A stretch of DNA of 7,137 nt, from contig CALUDL010000082.1 of assembly GCA_943914815.1 (NCBI GenBank), forward strand, positions 1 to 7,137. Reading direction: 5' to 3'. The translations under genes and the position numbers were made by a program. The notes under the pieces were generated by a model. That model had not been told where the DNA came from. It searched no databases and saw only the letters and a program-made list of their open reading frames with translations. Each line of letters opens with the position of its first letter. Position 1 is the stretch's first letter. This DNA comes from an uncultured Brevibacterium sp. (GTDB taxonomy: Bacteria > Actinomycetota > Actinomycetes > Actinomycetales > Brevibacteriaceae). Positions 1-6,583 of the stretch are shown here, one piece after another.

Positions 1-1155
1 GTCGAACAGGTGGAAACCCGCGCGCAGCTGCGTGAGTTCTGCGCGGTTCCAGCGTGGATGACCCCCGCCGAGGTGGCCTCCCGGGTCCCGCTGTTACGTT
101 CCGATGTGGTGGCGTGGCACCGGGGCAGGTCGTGGTTTCCCGGCCCGGTGACACTGCTGTTGGCCCGTGACACGCATGGCACGGTTGTGGGTCGCTGCAC
201 CGTGCATGCGCACGCTGGCATGGACGCGAAACTCGGCTTCCCTACCTTGTTGTTTGGGGCCTTGGAGTTTGCACACCGCGACGCATTCGAGGCACTCATG
301 GCCACGATTGACGAACACGCCGCCCGCACCGGCAAGACGCACATCATGGGGCCGGTCTCGCTGTTGCCCAACGAAACCGGAGGTGTTGTTGTCGCCGGTC
401 ACGAGCACCCGGGATTCTTCGACTCCGCGTGGAACTCCCCGCTGGTGTCCCACGCCTTCGAGACCAGCGGTTTCACCCCGTTCAGCGGCGGCCGCACGTG
501 GGAGGTGGACCTGGGTAAGGTGCCGGCTAAGCGGGCTACGGCGCCCGCGCCGCAAGAGTTCGCCGAGGCGGGAGTCGAGTTGCTGGCCCCCGACCGGTTG
601 AGTGTGCGGAAGGTTTTGAACCGCGTGTTGCCCACACTTAACGAAGCGTTCGACCCGCTCCCCTACTACACGCCCATTTCCGCAGAACAGTTCGCCTCGC
701 AGACCAGTGGTTTGGAGTTGCTCATGGACCCCGGGCTGATCGTGGCGGCCCAGGAAGTGGAAGCAGAAGAATCCACCCCTGTCGCCGGGTTCATTCTCAC
801 GGTCCCCGACCCAGTCGATCATCTACGCGCAACCAACGGCGCCCTCTCCCCCACCTTCGCAGCGCGTTTGCTACGGGAGCACCTGTTACCGCAACGTTTA
901 CTACGGCAACGGTTGGCCACCTCGGCGAAGGATGCGGTCCTCATCATCCAGGGCTCCCGCCCGTCCGTACAGGGACGCGGCATCGTTTCGCTCCTAGCGC
1001 GCCAGATGTCTTCCACCCTGGTCAAGAAAAACTACCGGCGCCTTAGAATTACGTTTATAGGCGAGGACAACCCCGGCTCCGAAGCGATCCCTCGCAAGGC
1101 CGGCGGTCACCCGCTTCACGACATCCGATTTTTCCTCCGAAAGGTGCACACGTGA
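1..1155 (+). CDS. YghO-like GNAT-fold acetyltransferase-family protein (5' end probably outside window)
   Basis: Two-part protein resembling the YghO-like group of the GNAT superfamily. These are presumed acyl-CoA-dependent acyltransferases, and their substrate is generally unknown. Counting from the GTG at position 10 (381 residues), the N-terminal half has the family block GPVSLLPNETGG (114-125), followed by a Gly-phe-Thr-Pro element near 154. The C-terminal half has VAGFILTVPD (258-267), an acetyl-CoA-loop-like stretch RPSVQGRGIVSLLA (317-330), and a closing block NPGSEAIPRKAGG (354-366) that ends in RFFLRK. The frame is open to the left edge, and residues encoded by bases 1-9 fit the usual family N-terminus, so the true start probably lies upstream; GTG 10 is the first start codon inside the window. 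No ribosome-binding site is visible. The stop overlaps the next gene's start by 4 bases, so the two are cotranslated. I am confident of the fold and family. The reaction is unknown. Confidence 0.75.
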   Translation, partial: VEQVETRAQLREFCAVPAWMTPAEVASRVPLLRSDVVAWHRGRSWFPGPVTLLLARDTHGTVVGRCTVHAHAGMDAKLGFPTLLFGALEFAHRDAFEALMATIDEHAARTGKTHIMGPVSLLPNETGGVVVAGHEHPGFFDSAWNSPLVSHAFETSGFTPFSGGRTWEVDLGKVPAKRATAPAPQEFAEAGVELLAPDRLSVRKVLNRVLPTLNEAFDPLPYYTPISAEQFASQTSGLELLMDPGLIVAAQEVEAEESTPVAGFILTVPDPVDHLRATNGALSPTFAARLLREHLLPQRLLRQRLATSAKDAVLIIQGSRPSVQGRGIVSLLARQMSSTLVKKNYRRLRITFIGEDNPGSEAIPRKAGGHPLHDIRFFLRKVHT

Positions 1156-2246
1156 GCTTCTCCGAGGCCACTTTCGAACGAGTTTTCGCAACCGCTGGCT
1201 GGGCTCCCAGCGCGCACAACACGCAACCGTGGGTGCCTCAGGTGACCTCCTTGTCTGGATCGAGTGCCACTCTTACGGTGCGCGTTGACCCGCAGCGCAC
1301 GCTCCCTGTGACCGATCCGTACGCCATGGACCTGGGCCTCTCCCTGGGCTGTTGGGTCGAAGCGGCCAACATCGCCTTGGGTGCGACTGGTGCCCGCATT
1401 GAGGACGTGCGGGTTCTAGGTGAGGGGCACGGTATCTGGCTTGAGTTGGAGGTCGCCGAGGTGGGCGCGGGCGCGAGCGGTTCCCAGAGTGACGGTGGAC
1501 CTACCCTGGGCACGGGTGCGCACGAAACCGACAGCGGGGCCAGTTTTGAACCCGCCGAGGTGTTAGACCGGCAAGTGGACCGCGGCAAGTTAGTGCCCCG
1601 AACCGACCGTTTGGAAACGGCGCTTTCCCAGTTCGCCAAGACGAACTTCGCGTACACCTCGGGCCCGATTGCCAGCGCGCAGATTCCTGAAGCCACCTGG
1701 AGCGCGGCCTCCCGGTACGCGCAGGCGGCGGCGCTGTCACCTCGGGAAGCCTTGGACGAAACCCTGGAGTGGTTGCGCTTAGACGACACCGACCCGCGCT
1801 ACTACCAGGACGGGCTTACCGCAGAAACGTTGCGGATATCTCGGGCGCTGGCGCGCACCGGGGCCCGTCTCATCAAAGCGGGCAGCGACACGCTTTTGAA
1901 CGCCGTGTCCCGCACCGGAGTGTGGAGCACCATGCTCCCCACGTTCGCATCACGTAAGGCGCCAGACCGTGTGGTGTTAGCGCTGCACCGCGATCACGCG
2001 TCACAGGTCAGCGCAGAAGACTGGGTGCAGGCAGGGCGCGACCTGCTGCGGTTGTGGCTGATTCTTGCTCGCCACGGGCTCCGGGTGGCTGTTGAGTCGC
2101 AGTTGAAAGACACCCCTTTGTCCGCCGCCATGCTGTGCGATGTTTTACGACGCACCGACTCTCACGCCAGTTTTGTTCCGTTTGCCGTGTTCTCGGTGGG
2201 TGAGTCTGCAGGCGAGGTTCCCAAGTCACATCGCCTGGTGGAATAG
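1152..2246 (+). CDS. Acg-like nitroreductase-family protein
   Basis: 364-residue protein of the nitroreductase fold, closest in style to the diverged actinobacterial Acg/Rv2032 group. Classical members bind FMN and reduce nitro compounds or quinones with NAD(P)H. Acg-type members have lost parts of the canonical site, and their role is less clear. The diagnostic N-terminal motif is APSAHNTQPW (18-27). Later family elements are the helix around GRDLLRLWLILARHGLRVAV (295-314) and the C-terminal VFSVGE...PKSHRLVE (346-364). Residues about 104-137 are a Gly/Ser/Asp-rich insertion of low complexity, probably a surface loop. The start is GTG 1152, which overlaps the upstream TGA, with an SD-like AAAGGTG at about 1140-1146. 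Translational coupling implies matched production with the acetyltransferase-like partner. No signal peptide or membrane segment is visible, so it is presumed cytoplasmic. The fold is well supported. Cofactor and substrate are inferred only. Confidence 0.78.
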   Translation: MSFSEATFERVFATAGWAPSAHNTQPWVPQVTSLSGSSATLTVRVDPQRTLPVTDPYAMDLGLSLGCWVEAANIALGATGARIEDVRVLGEGHGIWLELEVAEVGAGASGSQSDGGPTLGTGAHETDSGASFEPAEVLDRQVDRGKLVPRTDRLETALSQFAKTNFAYTSGPIASAQIPEATWSAASRYAQAAALSPREALDETLEWLRLDDTDPRYYQDGLTAETLRISRALARTGARLIKAGSDTLLNAVSRTGVWSTMLPTFASRKAPDRVVLALHRDHASQVSAEDWVQAGRDLLRLWLILARHGLRVAVESQLKDTPLSAAMLCDVLRRTDSHASFVPFAVFSVGESAGEVPKSHRLVE

Positions 2247-2272
2247 ACACCCAAAGCGTGAAGCGCAACAAC

Positions 2273-2311
2273 GCAAAGAGCCCGTCCACCAAACGGTGAA
2301 CGGGCTCTTGC
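2273..2311. terminator. Bidirectional intrinsic terminator-like hairpin
   Basis: Inverted repeat in the 76-base gap between the convergent nitroreductase gene and rplQ. The outer stem pairs 2276-2285 (AAGAGCCCGT) with 2300-2309. One C/A mismatch separates it from an inner stem, CACC 2287-2290 with GGTG 2295-2298, closing an AAAC loop. A bulged A allows two further pairs at the base. It is placed to end transcription from both sides. On the rplQ side a short run of T follows the stem (CTCTTT). On the plus side the T run is only two bases. Confidence 0.8.
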
Positions 2312-2322
2312 GCAAAGAAACC

Positions 2323-2901
2323 TTATTTGGCTTCTTCTTCAGCCTTTTCGTCAGCTTCCTCAACAGCGTCGTCAGCTGCAGCCTGTGCTTCGTCTTCCTG
2401 AGCACCGGAGTCAACGTCAGCAGGAGCTTCAGCCTTGGCCTCAGCAGCTTCGTCGACCTTCTCGTCAGCTACGTCAGCTTCCTCAGCTGCAGCGGTTTCA
2501 GTCACTGCTTCAGCTTCCTTGACGGCCTTCTGCTTTGGCGAGTAAGGCTCAAGAACCAGTTCGATGACAGCCATTGGCGCGTTGTCACCACGGCGAGGAC
2601 CAATCTTGGTGATGCGCGTGTATCCACCTGGGCGCTCAGCAACAGCAGGAGCGATCGAGGTGAACAGTTCGTGCACAATTCCCTTGTCGGAAATCGAAGC
2701 AAGAACACGACGACGCGATGCAAGGTCGCCACGCTTTGCGAACGTGATGAGACGTTCTGCAACGGGGCGCAGGCGCTTTGCCTTGGTCACCGTAGTGGTT
2801 ACTGACTTGTTTTCAAAGAGCTGGGCTGCCAAGTTATTCAGCATTGCCCGCTCGTGCGCCGGGGAACCTCCCAGACGGGTTCCCTTAGTAGGGGTAGGCA
2901 T
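2323..2901 (-). CDS. rplQ: 50S ribosomal protein L17 with acidic C-terminal extension
   Basis: Large-subunit ribosomal protein that binds 23S rRNA near the peptide exit tunnel. Residues 1-118 are the conserved L17 core: [38 protein letters not shown], the Arg-rich DLASRRRVL, and [23 protein letters not shown]. Residues about 124-192 form a tail made almost entirely of Ala, Glu, Asp, Lys and Val. E. coli L17 has 127 residues. Extended acidic or Ala-rich tails are common in actinobacterial L17, so this is not a frameshift. The ATG start has AAGGAGA at 2909-2915. It is the last gene of the operon, 21 bases after rpoA, and is followed by a strong hairpin. truA, which often follows rplQ in actinobacteria, is absent here. 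Confidence 0.97.
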   Translation of the reverse strand: MPTPTKGTRLGGSPAHERAMLNNLAAQLFENKSVTTTVTKAKRLRPVAERLITFAKRGDLASRRRVLASISDKGIVHELFTSIAPAVAERPGGYTRITKIGPRRGDNAPMAVIELVLEPYSPKQKAVKEAEAVTETAAAEEADVADEKVDEAAEAKAEAPADVDSGAQEDEAQAAADDAVEEADEKAEEEAK

Positions 2902-2922
2902 GGATATTTCTCCTTGGAATTC

Positions 2923-3921
2923 TTAGAACTGTTCGTCCTCAACGAACGATTCGTCTGAGTCGAGGTTAGCTTCACCGAATCCGTTCGGGCTGTCCTTGAG
3001 GCTCAGGTTCAGTTCATTAAGTTTCTGCTTGACTTCGTCGATGGACTTCGAACCGAAGTTACGGATGTCCATGAGGTCAGCTTCGCTACGAGCAACCAGT
3101 TCACCAACAGTGTGAATACCTTCGCGCTTGAGGCAGTTGTACGAACGAACCGTCAGATCGAGGTCTTCGATCGCAAGCGCCAGGTCAGCAGCCAAAGCGG
3201 CGTCAACTGGCGACGGTCCAATGTCAATGCCTTCAGCTTCCACGTTGAGTTCGCGGGCAAGGCCGAACAGTTCGACAAGGGTCTTACCGGCCGATGCAAC
3301 TGCATCACGTGGCAGAATCGATGGCTTGGTTTCTACGTCGATGATCAGGCGGTCGAAGTCGGTGCGCTGTTCAACACGCGTGGCTTCAACCTTGTAGGTG
3401 ACCTTCAGCACAGGCGAGTAGATCGAGTCGACAGGAATCCGGCCGATCTCAGCGTCAGCGTTCTTGTTCTGCGCAGCAGAAACATAACCACGTCCGCGTT
3501 CGATCGTCAGTTCAATATCGAGCTGACCTTCGTCATTGAGCGAGGCAATGTGCAGATCCGGGTTGTGGACCTCCACACCGCCAGGCGCAGAAATGTCGGC
3601 GGCCGTGACTTCACCAGGACCCTGCTTGCGCAGGTAGGCAACGACAGGCTCGTCGAATTCCGAGGAGACGACCAGTGACTTGAGGTTCAAGATGAACTCG
3701 GTGACGTCTTCCTTAACTCCAGGCACGGTTGAGAACTCGTGCAGGACACCGTCCACCCGGATGCTGGTGACAGCAGCGCCAGGAATTGAGGACAGCAGGG
3801 TGCGACGAAGTGAGTTACCGAGGGTGTAACCGAAACCTGGTTCAAGAGGTTCAATGATGAATCGTGAACGGTAGTCGGATACGACCTCTTCGTTAAGCGT
3901 GGGGCGTTGTGCAATTAGCAC
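2923..3921 (-). CDS. rpoA: DNA-directed RNA polymerase subunit alpha
   Basis: 332-residue alpha subunit, the dimer that nucleates assembly of core RNA polymerase. The N-terminal domain is complete: [20 protein letters not shown] (21-40, the assembly helix), [13 protein letters not shown] (137-149), and [14 protein letters not shown] with DRLIIDVET (170-198). The C-terminal domain carries the DNA-contact set equivalent to the E. coli 265 determinant: R259, N262, C263, G290, K292, S293 and E296. All are intact, with a uniform offset of six. After the CTD comes a short acidic tail (about 313-332) rich in Asp, Glu and Phe. The start is GTG 3921 with AAAGGAAG at 3927-3934. It lies 88 bases after rpsK with no rpsD between them. 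Confidence 0.98.
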   Translation of the reverse strand: MLIAQRPTLNEEVVSDYRSRFIIEPLEPGFGYTLGNSLRRTLLSSIPGAAVTSIRVDGVLHEFSTVPGVKEDVTEFILNLKSLVVSSEFDEPVVAYLRKQGPGEVTAADISAPGGVEVHNPDLHIASLNDEGQLDIELTIERGRGYVSAAQNKNADAEIGRIPVDSIYSPVLKVTYKVEATRVEQRTDFDRLIIDVETKPSILPRDAVASAGKTLVELFGLARELNVEAEGIDIGPSPVDAALAADLALAIEDLDLTVRSYNCLKREGIHTVGELVARSEADLMDIRNFGSKSIDEVKQKLNELNLSLKDSPNGFGEANLDSDESFVEDEQF

Positions 3922-3926
3922 GTTGG

Positions 3927-3962
3927 CTTCCTTTCAGCGAGCAACCGCTATTTGACGCTCGC
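3927..3962 (-). promoter_or_regulatory. rpoA ribosome-binding site with adjacent upstream hairpin
   Basis: In the rpsK-rpoA spacer, GCGAGC (3937-3942) is perfectly complementary to GCTCGC (3957-3962), a 6-bp GC-rich stem around a 14-base loop. On the transcribed strand the stem ends two bases before the AAAGGAAG ribosome-binding site (3927-3934) of the GTG-started rpoA. The hairpin could tune rpoA initiation or protect or process the mRNA. The pairing is seen in the sequence, but the role is inferred. Confidence 0.4.
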
Positions 3963-4009
3963 ATTGCACTCAGTGGAGGGATTTACTCGTGACGCAACCT
4001 GTTAGGGAA

Positions 4010-4411
4010 TTAGCCGCGACGACGCTTTGGAGGGCGGCAACCGTTGTGAGGAACTGGGGTGACATCCTGGATGGTGCCCAATTCCAGACCAGTAGCCTGG
4101 AGCGAACGGATCGCGGTTTCACGACCTGAACCCGGTCCCTTAACGAATACGTCTACCTTCTTCAGACCGTGCTCTTGAGCGCGGCGAGCAGCAGACTCGG
4201 CAGCCATCTGAGCTGCGTAAGGGGTGGACTTACGGGATCCCTTGAAGCCAACCTCACCCGAGGAAGCCCAGGAGATCACAGCGCCCGTTGGGTCCGTGAT
4301 CGAAACAATGGTGTTGTTAAAAGTTGACTTGATGTGCGCCTGGCCATTAACAACGCTCTTCTTGACCTTGCGACGCGTAGGACGCGCTGATGCGCGTGAC
4401 TTGGGTGGCAT
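4010..4411 (-). CDS. rpsK: 30S ribosomal protein S11
   Basis: 133-residue small-subunit protein of the platform, which contacts 16S rRNA near the E site. E. coli S11 has 129 residues. Conserved blocks are [19 protein letters not shown] (25-43), [19 protein letters not shown] (50-68), [13 protein letters not shown] (90-102), and the C-terminal signature [17 protein letters not shown]. The N-terminus is basic, as usual. The ATG start has AAGGAG at 4421-4426, nine bases away. It lies 27 bases after rpsM in the operon. Confidence 0.98.
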   Translation of the reverse strand: MPPKSRASARPTRRKVKKSVVNGQAHIKSTFNNTIVSITDPTGAVISWASSGEVGFKGSRKSTPYAAQMAAESAARRAQEHGLKKVDVFVKGPGSGRETAIRSLQATGLELGTIQDVTPVPHNGCRPPKRRRG

Positions 4412-4438
4412 GTGTGAAAACTCCTTACGAAAACCTGA

Positions 4439-4807
4439 TTACTTCTTCTTACCGGCCACGGTGCGCTTTGGTCCCTTGCGGGTACGCGCGTTGGTCTTAG
4501 TGCGCTGACCACGCACTGGAAGTCCGCGGCGGTGGCGGAGGCCTTCGTAGCTACCAATTTCCACCTTGCGGCGAATGTCAGCTGCAACCTCACGGCGGAG
4601 GTCACCTTCTACTTTGAACGTACCTTCGATGTAGTCGCGCAACTGCACGAGTTCATCGTCAGTAAGGTCCTTCACACGGGTGTCCGGGTTAACCCCGGTC
4701 TCCGTCAGGGTCTGGCTCGCACGAGTGCGGCCCACACCATAGATGTATGTCAAGGCGACTTCCACACGCTTTTCGCGCGGGAGGTCGACTCCGGCAAGAC
4801 GTGCCAT
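4439..4807 (-). CDS. rpsM: 30S ribosomal protein S13
   Basis: 122-residue protein of the 30S head, which contacts P-site tRNA and forms an intersubunit bridge. It begins [22 protein letters not shown], has the helix-hairpin-helix-like [12 protein letters not shown] (23-34), and ends with [20 protein letters not shown] followed by a Lys-rich tail (RTVAGKKK). It is full length. AGGAGA at 4817-4822, nine bases ahead, supports this ATG. Ahead of it lies an unusually long, hairpin-rich spacer that may carry its own regulation. Confidence 0.98.
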   Translation of the reverse strand: MARLAGVDLPREKRVEVALTYIYGVGRTRASQTLTETGVNPDTRVKDLTDDELVQLRDYIEGTFKVEGDLRREVAADIRRKVEIGSYEGLRHRRGLPVRGQRTKTNARTRKGPKRTVAGKKK

Positions 4808-4970
4808 ATTTGCGGTTCTCCTGTTGTTGATCAGAGGTACTTACTCAGACCTGTTCCCTTTCGGGTCCTCGGCCTCTGAACCGAGGGTGTCGTCCCGCTT
4901 GCGCGGGGGGCGAGGCCTGCTTGGGTGTGGGTTCGCCTGCTGAGCAGTGCGAATCCGTGATCTGCGTTGA
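4808..4970 (-). promoter_or_regulatory. Structured rpmJ-rpsM intergenic RNA, candidate leader of rpsM
   Basis: 163-base spacer within an otherwise tight operon. Read on the transcribed strand it can form four hairpins in a row. (1) 4953-4932: TTCGC with GCGAA, then CTGC with GCAG around TCA, with one bulged A. (2) 4907-4894: CCCGC/GCGGG around a GCAA tetraloop. (3) 4886-4867: CCTCGG/CCGAGG around eight bases. (4) 4865-4856: CCC/GGG around a GAAA tetraloop. An alternative 6-bp helix, GGCCTC (4917-4912) with GAGGCC (4876-4871), would enclose hairpin 2 and exclude hairpin 3. In E. coli the region just ahead of rpsM is the S4-binding alpha-operon regulator. No primary-sequence match to it is claimed. 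The pairings are seen; the regulatory role is inferred. Confidence 0.45.
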
Positions 4971-5084
4971 TCAGCCCTGACGCTGCTTGTGGCGCGGGTT
5001 GGTGCAGATAACCATCACGCGGCTGTTGCGGCGGATGACTTTGCAGCTTTCGCAGATCTTCTTGACGCTGGGCTTAACCTTCAT
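4971..5084 (-). CDS. rpmJ: 50S ribosomal protein L36, zinc-binding form
   Basis: 37-residue ribosomal protein of the large subunit. It begins [19 protein letters not shown] and ends in NPRHKQRQG. The zinc-ribbon ligands C11, C14, C27 and H32 are all present, so this is the C+ form. Organisms under zinc limitation often use a second, C- copy elsewhere. The ATG start has AAGGA at 5091-5095, six bases away. It lies 64 bases after infA. Length and order match the conserved infA-rpmJ-rpsM arrangement. Confidence 0.97.
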   Translation of the reverse strand: MKVKPSVKKICESCKVIRRNSRVMVICTNPRHKQRQG

Positions 5085-5148
5085 CGCTATTCCTTCATAT
5101 CGACAACAGCACAGTTATGCGCAATTGCCGAGTAGTCGAAAAGATCTC

Positions 5149-5370
5149 TTACTTGTAGCGGTAAACAATTCGTCCACGCGACAGGTCGTAAGGAGACAGC
5201 TCCACTACGACACGGTCTTCGGGAAGAATACGGATGTAGTGCTGACGCATCTTTCCAGAGATGTGAGCGAGCACCTTGTGGCCGTTTGTCAGCTCGACAC
5301 GAAACGAAGCGTTCGGAAGAGCTTCAACAACGGTTCCTTCGATCTCAATGACCCCTTCTTTTTTGGCCAT
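5149..5370 (-). CDS. infA: Translation initiation factor IF-1
   Basis: 73-residue S1/OB-fold protein that binds the 30S A site during initiation. It has the full IF-1 sequence pattern: [57 protein letters not shown], and the C-terminal GRIVYRYK. I chose ATG 5370 because IF-1 proteins begin MAKK. An in-frame ATG at 5388 would add six residues (MGLAND). Neither has a good Shine-Dalgarno sequence at normal spacing. It is the first gene of the operon, and the upstream neighbour is divergent and unrelated (not map or adk), so the operon promoter should lie in 5389-5532. Confidence 0.97.
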   Translation of the reverse strand: MAKKEGVIEIEGTVVEALPNASFRVELTNGHKVLAHISGKMRQHYIRILPEDRVVVELSPYDLSRGRIVYRYK

Positions 5371-5435
5371 ATCGTTCGCTAACCCCATTTTCCCGCGGAT
5401 AACCCGCGTATTGAATGAGAACCCAAGGATGGATT

Positions 5436-5464
5436 CTTTTACCGCGGCCTGTGTCGTGAACCAA
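5436..5464 (-). promoter_or_regulatory. Candidate promoter of the infA-rplQ operon
   Basis: On the minus strand TTGGTT (complement of 5459-5464) lies exactly 17 bases from TAAAAG (complement of 5436-5441). This is a sigma70-like arrangement with a weak -10 that lacks the final T. Transcription would begin near 5428. A weaker alternative closer to the gene is TTGGGT (5421-5426) with a 16-base spacer and GGTTAT (5399-5404). A small hairpin, CGCGG/CCGCG at 5394-5408, lies between this region and the start codon. The spacing is seen; activity is inferred. Confidence 0.3.
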
Positions 5465-5481
5465 ATAAACGTGGACTCCGC

Positions 5482-5487
5482 TATTAT
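5482..5487 (+). promoter_or_regulatory. Candidate -10 box of the calpain-family gene
   Basis: TATTAT in the divergent intergenic region, five of six matches to TATAAT. No convincing -35 box lies 16-18 bases upstream. Transcription would start near 5494 and leave a leader of about 63 bases before ATG 5557. On the opposite strand the same bases read TAGATAATA, so the element could also serve the infA side. Confidence 0.3.
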
Positions 5488-5556
5488 CTAGCGAAGAAGC
5501 TTGTTTTTGAGCGCACGACAGCCATAGACCAATTGACCACTTTACATGGATTCCCT

Positions 5557-6555
5557 ATGCTGTTCAAGTTTGAATACTCCACTTGGAAGCCAAATCACAG
5601 TACACTTCGCACTGTCATAGCGGAACTCGAGGCGATTCACTCACTCGCGCTCACTCATAGGCTGTCCTCAGTCCGGGCCGACCTCGGGACCCTCAACATC
5701 TTTCTTGCCACAAACCCCAAGGCGCGTGCCGTACGCACAGCCCTCATCCAGCGCCTCCACGCTCACCGGCCGGAACTCACCTATCTGCTGGAGCACCTCC
5801 CAGTCGTTGAACCACGGTTCCGAGGCCCTGCCACCCGTGAAAGCGTACGTCTGCACGATGGCGTCACCCAGATACGCCAGGGGCAACTGGGCGACTGCTG
5901 GCTTATCGCTACCTTGGCCGCGTGCGAAAACGTCAAACCGGGGTTCACGGCCAGCCTTATTGAACACGGCCCGCACATCAACTCACCGCACGCGGTCCAC
6001 ACTGCCAGTGTGCGGCTCCACTCCCCCTGGCCACGCACAGTCGCAGTGACCCGCTGGGTGCCGCGCCGCCACCGAGCTGGCGACAACCGGCTTGGCGCAA
6101 ACAACGCCAGCCTGGTTGAAAAGGCCGTGGCCTCCCTGGTCCACTCGTATGTGCGCATCCAGTTCAACTTCGCGGGCACGGCGCTGTGGCTTCTCACCGG
6201 CACGTGGTGCCCGGCGCGGCCAGTCCCGCGCGACCTCGGGGTTGTGCAGGAATGGCTTGCCGGCGGGCGTCCCGTGGTTGCGTCCACTCTTATCCACCGC
6301 CGAGGTGCCCGCCGCCTTCCGCGCGAAGATCACCCTGACCGGTGGGTGGGTGTGATGGCGGGGCATGTGTACGTTGTGCGCGAAGTCCTGCGGTGCGATG
6401 AGGATGGTCGCGCTGGTGACGATGCGACGTGGCGGGTACACGTTCACAACCCTCTGGGTGGTGCGGAGGGGGAACCACGTCGCACAGATCTTTTTCTTTC
6501 AGCAGCGCAGTTCAAGCGCGCGTTTTTAAGTGTCAATGTGGGGCCGGTTCTGTAG
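5557..6555 (+). CDS. Calpain-family (C2) cysteine protease homologue
   Basis: 332-residue protein counted from ATG 5557, with a calpain-like catalytic core. The signature QIRQGQLGDCWLIATLAA supplies the oxyanion-hole Gln (Q110) and nucleophile Cys (C114). NNASLVEKAVASLVHSY (about 182-198) and GTALWLLTG (207-215) match the calpain helix LLEKAYAK..GSY and the aLe.LTG block. GHVYVV gives the His (H270) and HNPLGG the Asn (N298). Calpains normally have Trp in NPWG; here it is Leu (L300). The first 90 residues are predicted mostly helical and were not recognised. No signal peptide, membrane segment or C2/EF-hand domain is visible. TTG 5533 could add eight residues, and no Shine-Dalgarno sequence decides between them. 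The frame stays open upstream to 5419 without another start codon. It is divergent from infA and convergent with a surface-protein gene. The target is unknown. Activity is likely but the Trp change leaves some doubt. Confidence 0.8.
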   Translation: MLFKFEYSTWKPNHSTLRTVIAELEAIHSLALTHRLSSVRADLGTLNIFLATNPKARAVRTALIQRLHAHRPELTYLLEHLPVVEPRFRGPATRESVRLHDGVTQIRQGQLGDCWLIATLAACENVKPGFTASLIEHGPHINSPHAVHTASVRLHSPWPRTVAVTRWVPRRHRAGDNRLGANNASLVEKAVASLVHSYVRIQFNFAGTALWLLTGTWCPARPVPRDLGVVQEWLAGGRPVVASTLIHRRGARRLPREDHPDRWVGVMAGHVYVVREVLRCDEDGRAGDDATWRVHVHNPLGGAEGEPRRTDLFLSAAQFKRAFLSVNVGPVL

Positions 6556-6583
6556 GCTGAGCGCATGCTCTGCGTGAATACGC

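Noticed and set aside
94..822. Long open reading frame on the minus strand
   Set aside because: It lies fully inside the acetyltransferase-like gene, has no recognisable motif, and its composition follows from the codon bias of the real gene.
2336..2520. Short repeated units resembling a repeat array
   Set aside because: The repeats are irregular Ala/Glu codon runs of the L17 tail, not regularly spaced direct repeats with unique spacers.
2140..2805. Plus-strand reading frame rich in Ser, Phe and Leu
   Set aside because: It is antisense to the repetitive L17 tail and crosses the terminator; the rplQ frame is certain.
3112..3678. Plus-strand reading frame opposite rpoA
   Set aside because: It is antisense to a highly conserved gene and has no ribosome-binding site or family motif.
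4808..4970. Transcription terminator between rpmJ and rpsM
   Set aside because: None of the hairpins is followed by a T run, and the operon order is conserved; a regulatory leader is the simpler reading.
5983..6447. Minus-strand reading frames opposite the calpain-family gene
   Set aside because: The plus frame carries the Cys, His and Asn motifs of the C2 family; the opposite frames show nothing conserved.
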